From contig NZ_JAKUKA010000001.1 in the NCBI RefSeq assembly GCF_023156195.1, positions 2,852,001-2,916,000 on the forward strand: a stretch of 64,000 nucleotides of DNA, in the 5' to 3' direction. The DNA is from Chitinophaga sedimenti (GTDB lineage: Bacteria > Bacteroidota > Bacteroidia > Chitinophagales > Chitinophagaceae). The notes below the pieces were generated by a model. The model was not told the DNA's origin. It did no database searches and was given only the letters and a program-made list of their open reading frames with translations. Position numbers and translations under genes: made by a program. This document shows positions 39,007 to 50,698 of this stretch, piece after piece (the first letter of the stretch is position 1; each line of letters opens with the position of its first letter).

Positions 39007-40498
39007 ATGAAGTATTTATTGAAGCAGGCCATCACCTGCATGGCTATCCTGCCGGTTTATCTGCTTGCTGCCGCGGGCAAGCTGCACGCGCAAACGAAGC
39101 AACCGAATGTTATCATATTTATAGCAGATGATGTTTCCTACAATGACCTCGGCTGCATGGGACACCCGGTGGTCAAAACACCAGCGATTGATCAACTCGC
39201 GAAAAATGGCCTCCGGTTTACCAACGCCTACCTTACAACAAGCTCCTGCAGCCCCAGCAGGGTAAGTATATTAACCGGCAGGTACCCGCATAACACTGGC
39301 GCCGCCGAATTGCACAGTGCTATTCCGGCGGGACAAATCGCCTTTCCCAAGTTGCTGAAAGATGGCGGATATTACACGGCACAGGCGGGTAAATGGCATT
39401 TGGGATCATCGGGCGTGAAACCCGATGGCGTTTTTCTTAATGCGTTTGACAGGGTCGGCGGCTCACACGCCGAGGGCGGTGGTCCCGGTGGTGAAGAGTT
39501 GTGGGTCGATTATATACAGCAACGCCCTAAAGACAAGCCGTTTTTCATGTGGTTTGCCGCGCAGGATGCCCATCGTGGCTGGGACAGCGCCCACAAACCG
39601 ATCAAGTATTCGGAACGCGACGTGAAAGTGCCTGCTAACCTGGTAGACACGAAGACTACACGCAATGACTTTGTCCGTTACTACGAAGAAGTAAGCCGTT
39701 TTGACCATTATGTTGGCAAAGTGGTGGATGAACTGAAGACGCAGGGGGTACTTGACAATACATTAATCATTATAATGGCGGATAATGGCCGGCCTTTCCC
39801 CAGGAATAAAACCCGTATGTATGACGAGGGCATTAAAACACCGCTCGTTATTCACTGGCCTGCCGGTTTAAAGGCGCGCAACGAAGTTTCTTCCAGTTTG
39901 GTAAGTGTGATAGATATTGCACCAACGATCCTGGAGCTTGCAGGAATATCCGGCTCTCCCACTATACAGGGTAAAAGCTTCAAAAAGCTGTTAGCCGCCC
40001 CAACGGCCAAATTCAGGAACTATGTATTTGCCGAACATAACTGGCACAGCTTCCGGGCGTATGAGCGGATGGTGCGGACAGACCAGTTCGTGTATATCGA
40101 GAACGGCCTGCCCGAACAGAGTAATGTGGGCGCAACTGACATTATGGGCGGAGCCGCCGGTACAGCGTTGAAAAACCATTACCAGGCCGGTAAAGCAACA
40201 CCGTTGCAGTCCCTGATCTTTATTACCCCCAGCCGCAATATGAATTGTACGACTATCCAAGGGATAAAGATCAACTGGTCAATCTTTATGGAAAAAAGAA
40301 TACAAGTCGCAGCAGCAACAACTGGCCAACATATTGGCAACCTGGAAAAAGGAAACCGGCGATGACCAGCCCGCCGATCTGACCCCTGACTGGTATGACA
40401 GATGGACGAATAAAGCAGTACCGGAAAAGGATAAACGTGGCACCATGCCCGGGACGCATTCAAACGCAACCTCCATCCTCAAGCCGGGGCCGTTCTAG
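39007..40498 (+). CDS. Exported sulfatase, Cys-type (two frameshifts)
   Basis: The protein has a signal peptide (LAAAGKLHAQ), then IIFIADDVSYNDLG with metal Asp residues and the modification motif SSCSPSRVSILTGRYPHNTG. Here the Cys of C-S-P-S-R becomes formylglycine and is the nucleophile. HWH-like AGKWHLG and a second metal site (IMADNGRP) follow. The frame breaks at the C5 run 40226-40230 and the A6 run 40292-40297. With one base added at each, the end reads QYELYDYPRDKDQLVNLYG and closes at 40498, 497 residues. It removes sulfate from a glycan or other ester in the periplasm. An anaerobic or aerobic maturation enzyme is not in the window. Confidence 0.92.
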
Positions 40499-40548
40499 CA
40501 TGAAATAGCTGCTATTAATTCAACCTGTCTTATTAACTTTGATTTGGC

Positions 40549-41744
40549 ATGGGCGAGCATTCTAATATATTTATCCTGCAATTGAATTTGCTGGCAACCG
40601 TGGTGTTGCTGAGTATAGCCGCTGTTCTCTTTTTCAGGAGAAACAATGTGAAGGCCAATATTTTCCTGGGCTTGCTCTTGTTATACCCGGCAACCACCAT
40701 TCTTACCAATATCGCTTTCATTATTTTCAGGCAGCATCAATTCCTGTTTCTGGGGCCGGTAAGCATTGGGTTCAATCTTACTTTTGGCCCTGTGTTACTG
40801 ACCTACCTTCATTTCATGCAAGGGAAAGAGGGAAAAGCGCCTATCCGAAGCATCGCTCATTTCGTACCTGCGTTCCTGGTTTTCGCCAGTGCTGTTTATT
40901 ATATAGCGATACCCGAAAAAGAACAAATAGCGTTGCTTAACGAGGTGCTGTCCGGTGAAAGTGTATATATCAACCTGATTAACCTGTTCTTGCTTTTACA
41001 CGTATGCGTGTACCTGGTTGCAGCCTGGCGGGATGTGAAACGGTATTCAAAAGGCGCCGCAGAACTGGAAATACCCCATGTTGAAAACGCCATAAAATGG
41101 CAGAAGTCTTTATTGGCTTGCATTATCACCATCAATATATCCCTGTTGCTGGCTTTTGCGTTGCCTGTAATACTGACCGGCAGCGCACATATCTATTCAG
41201 ATCTGATCGCAGCCCCGGCCTGCGCGCTGCTTATTTATGGCTTCATGATCTACAAAGGCTCCGCTTACCATGTAATATACAACCAGGTCGACTACCGGGC
41301 TTTCACGCAGCTTGCCGAACCGGTCAACAGTTTTGTAGCAGAACAGGAAAACGCCGGTAGCCAGCCCGTTTATAAAGAAGAATTTATCGCAGAGCAGAAA
41401 ACCAAGTTGCTCCGCCTGTTCGACGAGGAAAAAATCTTTACCAAGCCCGGCCTGAAATTACATGACGTGGCAGCCATGCTCGATATCAGTCCGGCCTCGC
41501 TGTCGTTCATCATCAATAAACAACTGAAAATGACTTTTTTGAGATGATGAACCAGTACCGGGTAGCGGAAGCCCAGCGGCTGTTTGCCTCGCCGGAGCAT
41601 CAACATTATAAAATAGAATCTATTGGACAAATGTCCGGATTCAACTCAAAAGCATCCTTCTTTTCTGTTTTTAAGAAACTGACCGGCACCACACCGCAGG
41701 CATTTAAAGAAGAACTGACCAGCAAAAAAACCGGGTCAGTCTAA
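40549..41744 (+). CDS. Membrane-bound AraC-type regulator with N-terminal multi-helix domain (frameshifted)
   Basis: Six to seven membrane helices fill residues 1-235 (LLATVVLLSIAAVLFF, LINLFLLLHVCVYLVAAW and others). A linker and a C-terminal AraC HTH follow (KLHDVAAMLDISPASLSFII, IGQMSGFNSKASFFSVFKKL). The frame breaks inside the HTH at the T6 run 41535-41540. One more T gives MTFFEMMNQYRVAEAQRLF and closes at 41744, 398 residues. This layout is common in Bacteroidota and suggests a regulator that senses a signal in the membrane and acts on nearby genes. The HTH half would be lost if the break were real. Confidence 0.9.
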
Positions 41745-41880
41745 ATTCTAACTTACTGTATATCAACACTATTACCCTTCCAGGTAGTACAAACTGGACA
41801 AGGCTGGACTCCCCTTTTTATGCCATAAGCCCCATTCTTGGCAACTTTAAGGCGGATCAATATCCCAACCTTTGAAACAG

Positions 41881-43451
41881 ATGAAAGCAGCACTACTATT
41901 TGCCCTGACTATTATTTCTTGTCTTCCGCTCACTGCCCAGCCGCAGAGCGGGCGGCTCGTTATCACCAACACTACTCCCTATTACCGATTATCGCCCGAT
42001 GGAAAAGCGCTCTGTATTTACGAAACAGACGACAACCGGGATAAATGGGGCATGTTCCTGAACCTGGACAACTATACCTGGCAAAAACAGTCCACGATCA
42101 GCCTGGCGCATTCCGGCGTGGCATTGTCGCCCGATTTAAACAGCGTATACGGCAACAGCGTAAACTACGATGGATTTAAAGGAGATGGCAACTGGTCGCG
42201 GTACAGGAAATATATGTCCCGGTATTACCCGAATGCGAGGGACATGACTAAAAAGGTGCAGTGGCCGGATAAATACTTCATCCTCGCTAAAATGGCCAAC
42301 GGCAACCTGCTTACCGCTACCGGGCTTCATTTTAAAAAAGTAAAGGCACTGGCCTACCCCAGGATGACGGCAAGCGCCTTCAGTATTGTAAACCCGGCTA
42401 CCGGCGAAGTTGTGCAAACCCTGCGCACGTTTCCCAGAGGCCAGGAATTTGACGTCGCTGACTCCTGGATCAAACCTTCCGGGGTTTTCTGGATAACGAC
42501 AACCTGCTGATGTGGAACAATATGGGGCATTATACCACCCTTCGGCCTGCGGACGGGATACTCCATAAGTTTACCCCGCCGGTACCGATCTACTGCTATG
42601 CGGGCAAATACGGTATGGGACAAGAACGTAAAACCGGTAGCGGATCCGACAATATTATCCGGAAAGTGATCGTAAATATGGAGAATGGCGAGGTGGTGTA
42701 CGACCAGACGCTTTCCTTAAAAGGAGCTTTGGGCTACTGGTGCGCCGCATGGGGCAACTACTTCTATACCCTTAATGCTCAAACCTCCCTCCTGTGCAAG
42801 GAAGAATGGACCGGCAGCGAGCTGGCGATACGCGATAGTGTGAAGCTGGACATCAAAGGCGTTTTATGGAACGACTCCTGGGGCAACCGCAACGCGTACA
42901 ATTATCAACTGCTGGTATCGGAACCGGCCGGTAAGGTCATGATGCTGCCCAACGTCTGGAGCGAATTTATCAATCCACCCGAAGCCCTGCTGTCCTGGAC
43001 GCTGAGAGACGGTCAACTATCCCTCGTTAACCCTAATTTCATCCAGCCATCCGCCGCCTATATGGCTAAACTAAACAGGCCCCGCCTTAATTCCGTTCCC
43101 TTTAACGTGCTGATAAAAAACTATCATGGCCTTTATGTGGTCCTGGGACAAAATCAAACCACTAAAAAATGGTCGGTTATTAAATATGTGAAAGACAGGA
43201 AGGGTAACTATGAGCGCATCACAAAAGAAGAAGACGCATGGGAATTTGTACCCGCGGGTATCGAAGTCGTTTCCTCGACCGCCTGCGCCCGGTGCAAAAA
43301 CACGGGTATAATGGCCACGGTTAACCGCGTTACCTCCGAGCATACTGATAAAATGATCTATAACCAGGTGACCACTACCACCACCCGGGATGTGGTTGGA
43401 CAGAGCACCTGCAGCGATTGCAAAGGTCTAGGCTTTTCAGGGATTCAATAA
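41881..43451 (+). CDS. Exported protein with C-terminal DnaJ-like CxxC pair (frameshifted)
   Basis: The protein has a signal peptide (IISCLPLTAQ). About 480 residues with propeller-like repeats follow (YYRLSPDGKALCIYET, SVYGNSVNYDGFKG). The C-terminus has two C-x-x-C-x(3)-G units, CARCKNTG and CSDCKGLG, 45 residues apart, like half of a DnaJ zinc finger. The frame breaks at 42481-42488 (G4T4); one added base gives FLDNDNLLMWNNMG. Repaired length is 523 residues. No family recognised. The next gene is 25 bases downstream and also encodes an exported propeller, so the two may work together. Confidence 0.7.
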
Positions 43452-43476
43452 CCGATTTACACGATAACTTATCTTC

Positions 43477-45428
43477 ATGAAACGATATACCCTATTACTG
43501 TTATACTTTATTATACTGGCATCTTGCGGTAAAAAGACAAACGAAGGCGACACGCCCGGCAATACACCTACGGTCAATTTTACGCAAATAGGCCCGGCCA
43601 CGACATCGGCGGCCATCATTACCTACTTTGCGTGTAATCGTAAGGGCAATGCCTTTATCGTTACGGTTATCGATGAAAACAACAGGCGGCAGACTTATGC
43701 AGGTAATGGTACCAAATGGGAAAAGCTTGGGGAATTCCAGGCAGCCGGCGCTGCAGTGTCCGACGCCGGTGTTGTTGTTTACTTTGACCACTCCAACACC
43801 CTCAAACGTTACACCGGCTCCGGGAGCCCTGAAACCGTTGCACTCAGCGGCTTCAATTACCCGAAGGTGGTATTAGGCATGGACGGCAATTTTTACACAG
43901 GTTCTTCTAATGCGAAGGTGTATAAAAGCACCGATGACGGTAAGACCTGGACCGCCACCGACATTCCCCAAAACCGCTTTAATTACGCCGGCAACGTTAC
44001 CGTTGGCTTTTTAGTCCACCCCGACGGCAAGATGATTTCCTACCTCGGCGGAGGAAAATTTTATCAGTCTTCAGATGCCGGTAAAACCTGGACAGATGTT
44101 ACTATCACTATTAACTATAGCAATGCAGGATATGTAGATATTTATAGCCCCATCAGCCATGACTTTACTGGTAGCGTCTATATTCAGGGCGCTACCGGCT
44201 TGGCGCTTGTCAACACCCTGAATATGAGCAGCCGCTCCGTTTCCTTCCAGTCCGCCGGATTAAATTCCTTTGAAAAATTTGAACGATTCGCCACCGATGC
44301 GCAGGGCGTATTGTACGCCGGCGCCACCAACTTCGGTTACGATTATGAAAATAGGAAGCAGGCTGCTGCTATCTATAAACTGGATGGTAATACCTGGCAG
44401 AAACAGGCCTTGCCCATTCCTTATGCGGGATTTAGTGGCATGAACATCCGGCAACGCAGGCGGGTATCATATCTGCTGCTAATGGCTTACTAAGTAAAGG
44501 ACTTTATGCTTTGGATGCAGCAGGAAAATACACAGCCATCGGTGCACCACAATCTTTCGAAAACCAGGTACTGTGTATGGCGCCGCAAAGCAATGGAAAG
44601 ATATTTTGCGTCGTGCGCCATGCCACGCCGGTAGGCAGTACGGCGGGGGCCGTACTTAACCCTGCCTACCCTTCGCTGATGGTGCTTGAAAACGGGCAAT
44701 GGAAACATACCGGCAAAGTATCCGACGGTGTATTTGTAGCTTCCAACGGCAATATCTATTCTATTCAAAATGTAGATGCGAGTATTTCCAAAGACGGTGG
44801 GGCCACCTGGCAAACAAGCACTATCACGGTAAACGATCCTTTAAACCTACGGAATTTCCTGTCGGCCGAACCGGTACATTTTACCGAGCTGAAAGGAGAA
44901 GTACATGTTTACTTCGTAATGGGCTTTGGTGGCGTAGGCGGTGCTTACACGAACTATAGCTGGACAAAGGCGCCATTGGGCAGCACCAGCTTCGAAAAAC
45001 TGACAGGCAGGGCGGGTAACTACGATCCCAGTTTAAGCCAGGTGCCACTGGTGACCGCCGCCAGGGGAGCTACTGGTTTCTTCTACGATCCGTTTGGCGC
45101 GTATGTCTATTATCCGGCGCGGGACAATGCTGTTTATTTCACTAAAGATGGTGGTGTTAGTTATACGCCGGCAGGCAACCTGCTGCCTTTTGCGGGAAGC
45201 AATTCCGGGCGTTATGTTGCATGGGGGCCAGGCGGTTTCGTGACTTCCCAGGCCGGCAATCCGCTTAGCTTTTCGGCTGTCAGGTTTAAACTCCCGGAGG
45301 GCGAGGTGGACATGAACAAGTTTAATGGGGCCAATTACTTTAAGACGTGGTGCAGGTTTGGGATGGATAATAAACTGTATCTCAATATCGACAATAAGAT
45401 ATATGGTGGAAAGGAGGTGTTGAACTAA
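43477..45428 (+). CDS. Lipoprotein with Asp-box (BNR) propeller repeats (frameshifted)
   Basis: The lipobox Cys is in ILASCGKKT. The body of about 620 residues carries at least four Asp boxes: KSTDDGKTW, QSSDAGKTW, SKDGGATW and TKDGGVSY, the marks of a sialidase-like six-bladed propeller. No sialidase catalytic residues (Arg triad) could be placed, so it may be a binding protein. The frame breaks at GG 44450-44451. One more G continues GIISAANGLLSKGLYALDAA. Repaired length is 650 residues. It forms a pair with the upstream gene. Confidence 0.78.
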
Positions 45429-45481
45429 TGCGTGTTTAAAGTAAGGCCGTTTTGCCGGCGCTTTCAGTTTGCATATAACAC

Positions 45482-46059
45482 TCAGTGAAACTTCTCCCCT
45501 TTTTCGAGCTTTGCAATAATTGTGTGCATGCGCTTCTGGAGGGTCTCCGGCTTCTTCGCCGTTTGTAAACGCCAGTTGATAGCGAAAAGGTTGGTTTTGT
45601 TCAGGGTTTTGAAGAAGGCGTAGGCAGCCTTGTTCTTTTTCAACAGGTTGATGAAATCCTCAGGCGTTTCGCTGCTGGAGGGCGGGTCGTAGGCAGCTGC
45701 CCAGCGGCCGTCTGCTTTGGCTTCCTCGATGGCTTTATGTCCGGCAGGTTGCATCCTTCCGGCTTCGATCAGTCGCGTTACATGGTCGATATTGACCTTC
45801 GACCAAAGGCTTTTGGGACGCCGCGGGCAAAAGCGTTGAAGGTAGGATTCGTCGTCGTGTTTTTGGGCCTGTCCGTCAATCCATCCATAGCAGAGCGCGA
45901 CATCGAGCGCGCCGGAACGGTCCAGCGATTTGACACCTGAATCTTTCTTATACAGTTGCAGCCAAATGCCTGACACGTCCTGGTTCTTCTTTAACCAGGA
46001 TTCAAACTGTTTGTCTGTTGTAAAAACTTTATTTCTTCGCCGTTTTTTGCTGTTGCCAT
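45482..46059 (-). CDS. YdeI/OmpD-associated family protein (frameshifted near the start)
   Basis: The conserved body is complete: SGIWLQLYKKDSG, LCYGWIDGQAQKHDDES, QRFCPRRPKSLWSKVN and the C-terminal LQKRMHTIIAKLEKGEKFH (OmdA domain). The first part is in another frame. From ATG at 46059 the T6 run 46043-46048 lacks one base; with it the protein starts MATAKKRRRNKVFTTDKQFE and closes exactly at 192 residues. Members are small cytosolic proteins linked to stress or peptide resistance, without defined chemistry. It is divergent from the Nif3-like gene. Confidence 0.85.
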
Positions 46060-46102
46060 AACGTAAATTTAATGAATTAACTTACGAGTACAATAAACCC
46101 AT

Positions 46103-46983
46103 ATGAACATTCCCCATCATAACATTCCACGAAGAAGATTCATTGGCAATCTCAGCAAAGCCGCGGCAGGATTAGCCCTGCTTGGCTGGCAGCCGGTGCA
46201 GCTGACGGTTCAGGAGGTGATAGACCTGGTATTGAAAGAAGGCAACCTGTCACCGATCAAAGATACGGTCGATACCCTTAAAAGCGGGCAGCCATCTCAA
46301 ATCGTCACCGGCATCATTACGACTATGTTTCCTACGATCACGGTCATACAGGAAGCAATTAAACGGAATGCTAACTTCATCATCGCCCATGAACCTTCTT
46401 TCTACAACCATAAAGACGATAAAGATTGGGTAAAGGAAAATGATGTGCTCCGGCAAAAGCTGGCATTGCTCGACAAACACAAGATAGCTATCTGGCGCTT
46501 TCATGATTACTGCCACGCTTTAAAACCCGACGCCGTGATCTACGGTGTGGCAAAAAAGCGGGCTGGGAGCGTTATTATAAAACAGGGCAACTGTCGCTTA
46601 CGATACCGGCAGTGTCTTTAAAGCAACTGGCACAGCACCTCAAAACGTCGTTGGGTATTGCGCATGTGCGGGTGATTGGCGACCTGCACCAGCCGTGTGC
46701 GCGCATTGCTTTACTACCCGGCGCCTGGGGCGGGCAACGGCAGGTAACTGCGGCTGAAACGGAAAACCCGGACGTGTTGATAGTCGGTGAATTGTCTGAA
46801 TGGGAAACGGCGGAGTATATCCGCGATGCCAACCTGTTGGGCCAAAAGAAAGGCGTGATCGTGTTGGGGCATAGTGTAAGTGAAGAGGCGGGGATGGAAT
46901 ACTTTGCGGAATGGGTACGGCCCAAATTACTAGGCATTAAAGTTACACATGTGGCTTCGGGAGATCCATTTACGTGGCTGTAA
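46103..46983 (+). CDS. Nif3-like dinuclear metal protein with export signal (frameshifted)
   Basis: The N-terminus IPRRRFIGNLSKAAAGLALL is a Tat-type signal. The body matches Nif3/YbgI proteins: TVQEVIDLV, FIIAHEPSFY (metal His/Glu), the middle HDYCHALKPD and the C-terminal VLGHSVSEEAGMEYFAEW (HS.SE metal site). The frame breaks at the A6 run 46552-46557. One more A gives KKAGWERYYKTGQLSLTIPA. Repaired length is 293 residues. Most Nif3 proteins are cytosolic, so an exported form is unusual. It could be a periplasmic metal-dependent hydrolase, but no activity is proven. Confidence 0.83.
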
Positions 46984-47007
46984 TTGGAGGTTTAGATACA
47001 ATAGAGA

Positions 47008-47028
47008 GGCCCGCTCGTTGAGCGGGCC
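47008..47028. terminator. Hairpin between convergent genes
   Basis: GGCCCGCTC (47008-47016) pairs perfectly with GAGCGGGCC (47020-47028), loop GTT. There is no T-run on either side, so it is a weak or Rho-assisted terminator. Confidence 0.55.
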
Positions 47029-47127
47029 CTGTGATGAAATATCTGCATCCGGTCAAGCCGGCTGATTACAAACTATTCCAAATCGCCGGTTAATGAAACG
47101 GTCACCTCAAATACTTTCCGGCCCACA

Positions 47128-49256
47128 TCACTTCACATACTTCTCCAACATCTCCTCCAGTAAAGGCCCCCTCAGATTCTGCGCAATGATCTTACCTTCC
47201 GGGTTCACGAGAAAATTACTCGGGATGGACGTTACTGAATACAACTGTCCGGCTGCATTATCGAAACCTGCCAGATCGCTCAGCTGCATCCAGGGCAGTG
47301 CGTCTTCATGGATCGCACGGATCCACGCGTTCCTGTTTTTATCCAAAGAAATAGCGAGCACCGTGAAGTTTTTATCTTTGAACTTATTGAAGGCTTTCAG
47401 TACGTTTGGGTTTTCCGCCCTGCAAGGCGCACACCAGCTCGCCCAGAAGTCGATAAATACGAATTTCCCACGGAGGCTGGAGAGGGTTACCGGTCGATTC
47501 AGGGTATCTGGTTGCGAAAAATCCGGCGCCATGGTGCCCGTTTGCCTGCTCAGCCTTGTATCGATCAGCGCGCGAACCTTTGTTGCAGCAGTATATTTTC
47601 CGGCAGGCGTTTGCTCGATCAAACGCATCACGCTGTCTACCCTGGCGACCGGCATCATGTTGAGCAGTGGCGCTACGCTCATGACGGCGGCCATGCTGTT
47701 AGGGTGCCTGGAAATGAAACGGACCTGGTAATTCCCCAATGAATCTTTCCATTTCATATTGGAGTTGATCACGGTGGCATTCATGGCAGCGGTATCGTTA
47801 CGCAGTTTGGCTTCATGGTAAGGCTTCTGGAGCTCCATCATATAATGTCCGATCAGCTCCACTTCTTTTCGCTGTTCCGTCAACAATAAATGTTCACGGG
47901 ACCCCGTAGCGGTGGCAAGATACACGCTGTCTGCATTCCCACTTAGCGTAATTACTGTGTTCTCTACCATAAAAGAATAAAATCCCCTGCGGCCTGCAAA
48001 GGCCAATTCAAACAGTCCGGGTTCTGCCACAGTACCCTGGAAAACAAACCGGCCGGCGTCATCAGCGATGGCGCTATCGCGGGAGGAACTGTTTCCCGGT
48101 TTCAGGTATACTTTGAGATGTGCCGCGTTTTCAAATTGTCCTTTTACCTGGTAAGATGTTTGCCCAAGATGTTTCTCTAAAGTTTCCTCCAATGCGGCGC
48201 CTCTCAAATTTTGCGCGATGATCTTGCCCTCGGGGTTGACGAGGAAATTACTTGGGATGGCGACGACGCCATACAGCTTCGCGGCAGCGTTACCGGATGC
48301 GTTCAGGTCACCCAGCTGCATCCAGGGTAGCTGATCTTCTTTATGGCCTTCAGCCAGGCTTCCCTGTTATTGTCCAGGGTTACCGCCATCACGGTAAAGT
48401 TTTGGTCTTTGAACCGGTTATACGCTTTCAATACGTTCGGGTTCTCTGCTCTGCAGGGCAGGCACCAGCTTGCCCAAAAATCGATAAAAACGTATTGTCC
48501 GCGCAGGTCCGACAGTGAAACACTTTTCCCATTGATATCAGGCTGTGAAAAGTCCGGCGCCATAGTCCCGGTTTGCACACGCATGCGGTTGTTGATCACC
48601 GTGCGGATCTTTAGGGCGTAGGGATATTTCCCGGCGGGTGTTTGTTCGATCAGGCGCATCAGGGAGTCCATTGTGCCAGCCGGCTTTGCGCTTATCAGGT
48701 AAGTCATTTGTAACAGCGATACGGCGCTGCCGGGATGTTTCCGGATGAAACTGGCCCGCACGTTGTTCATTGAGTCCAGCCATTTGAACGATGATTTGGT
48801 GGCTATTTCGATCATCGCGGCCGTATCCTTCCTGGCTTTGGCCTCATCCAATTGAGGCTGTTGCAGCGATACCAGGTAATCATTCGCCAGCTTTTCCTGC
48901 TGTTTTATTTCCTTGAACAGTGTATGCTCGCGCGATCCGCCGGTTTCGGTTTGGGTAAGATCGTTTGCATCGCCGCGAAGTGTGATATTTGAGTTCTCTG
49001 CAAAGAACTCATAGCTGCCCGTATGCCCTTCAAACTTCAGGTATACACGGCGCGGCTCTGCCAGTTTTCCTTTAAGCGTAAAATGACCGTTGCCGTCTGT
49101 AACGGTACTATCGTTAAAGGCCCGGTCATCCGACGTGAGGAACACTTTCACACGGGCTGCATTCCTGAATTGCCCGTTCACCTGGAAAGACGATTGCGCA
49201 AAGAGCTGCAATCCGTACAGTGTACATAATATCGTGCAATATATTCTTGTCATCAC
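47128..49256 (-). CDS. Tandem double TlpA-type thiol-disulfide oxidoreductase (frameshifted)
   Basis: The protein has one signal peptide (LYGLQLFAQ). Two copies of the same module follow: a DUF4369-like beta domain (SFQVNGQFRNAARVKVFL; SYQVKGQFENAAHLKVYL), a helical linker and a thioredoxin/TlpA domain with CLPC in the first and CAPC in the second, each in FWASWCxPCRAENPNVLKA. The second module starts at the mature N-terminus of the first, without signal. The frame breaks at TTT 48340-48342. One added base gives IKEDQLPWMQLGDLN, equal to the second copy's HEDALPWMQLSDLA. Repaired length is 709 residues. It would reduce disulfides in the periplasm. It follows SusD of pair 3 by 5 bases. Confidence 0.88.
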
Positions 49257-49261
49257 CAGTA

Positions 49262-50688
49262 TTAGTTGTAAAGATCATTTTGATCGAGTTGATTATTCAA
49301 AGCCCGCTCAGCAGCCGGAACAGGCATTAGCGCTTTGTACGGTTCCCAGGTGCCGCCTTTTGTAGGTGCAACAACGCTCATCACCGCATCGATCCTCCCG
49401 GTTCGTTTCAGATCGAACCAGCGATGCCCCTGCTCGCAGAACAGTTCCACCTGGCGCTCTTTCATGATAGCGTCGAGGATGGCGGTTTGGGTAGTGGCAG
49501 GTGTGACGCCCAGGCCGGCACGTTCGCGTACAACGTTGAGGTCGGACCTGGCATCATCCAGCATGTTTTGCTGTGCCCCGGCTTCCGCACGGATCAAGTA
49601 TTGCTCACTGATACGCAGGAAGGTGAAATATTCATTTTTGGCGCCTGCCGTTGCTGCATTGTATGCCTTGTATTTGTACGGGAACCTGTATTGCACGCCG
49701 CCGATCGTAGCAGTACCTATCCAGCTTGTTTTTCTCAGGTCGTTAGGCTCGAATGCTGCATCCAGCTGAGGACTGATCGTAGCGGGATTGGAACTCGTAC
49801 CTACAGACGTGGTGAGCACAAAAACCTTGGCTCCAGCAGGGAGTTATTACCGGCCATTACCGGCTGGATCTGGTAGATGGCTTCTTTGGTGTTTTTCTGA
49901 AAAGCGGAAGCCACAGGAACAGGCGCGAACATCGCCGTATTACCGATCACGATGGATGCAGCTGATTCTGCCTCTGCCCATTTTTTGTCGTACAGGTAAA
50001 TACGGGCCAGCAAAGCTGTGGCTGCCCAATAGGTAGGCCGTGCCCTTTCTGCGCTGGAGGGCGCGTAGGGCGTTAATGCGTCTGCATTCAGAAAATCCTT
50101 ACTAAGCTTGGTTTGCGCATCTTTCAGATCGTTGATCATGGCCGCATACACCGCGCTTACCTCGGCCCTGCCCGCAACCATATTCTTCCGGTAATCTGTA
50201 GTGAGCAAGAGCGGTACCTTTCCATAAGTATTTACCATGTAATAGTACAGCAAGGCCCTCATGAATTTGGCTTCACCGATCAATTGCCCTTTTACGGCAG
50301 GGTTCAGCGAATTGCTGGCTTCAAGACCTTCGATCGCGGCATTACAATGATAGATCAATGTGTACGAGGTGTTCCAGTACAGCTCATTGTTGGACGTAAG
50401 CGTATGCTGGTACAGCAAGGTATAAGAAGAGGCTGCGTTCAGGTTCAGGTTCTTCAGCTCGTCTGCCGAAAAAGCCATATAAATTGTTGCCCGTTCCGAC
50501 AATACGTTGCTGGTTTCTGCAATACGGATGTATAAGCCATTCAATACGGATGCCGCGGAAGAGTTGGTGGCAAAGGCGGTCGTATAGTTCATCCTGTCTT
50601 TGGGCGGATCCAACTCAACGAAGCTGCGGCAACTGCCCAACGACAGCACAAGTAATATCAGGAGGTATATGGAAGTATTACGTTTCAT
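49262..50688 (-). CDS. SusD/RagB-like lipoprotein, pair 3 (frameshifted)
   Basis: The start MKRNTSIYLLILLVL (50688) gives a lipoprotein signal with lipobox Cys in LSLGSCRSF. The SusD fold is shown by LNGLYIRIAETSNVLS, GEAKFMRALLYYYMVNTYGK and the C-terminal MKERQVELFCEQGHRWFDLK. The frame breaks at the A5 run 49820-49824; one more base gives LEPRFFVLTTSVGTSSNP (another placement two codons earlier is possible). Repaired length is 475 residues. It sits between its SusC and the double-TlpA gene in one minus-strand operon. Confidence 0.92.
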
Positions 50689-50698
50689 GTTCTTAAGA

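Noticed and set aside
47128..49256. Assembly duplication of a single TlpA gene
   Set aside because: The two modules differ at many positions along their full length and the second lacks a signal peptide, so it is an old duplication rather than a copied contig piece.
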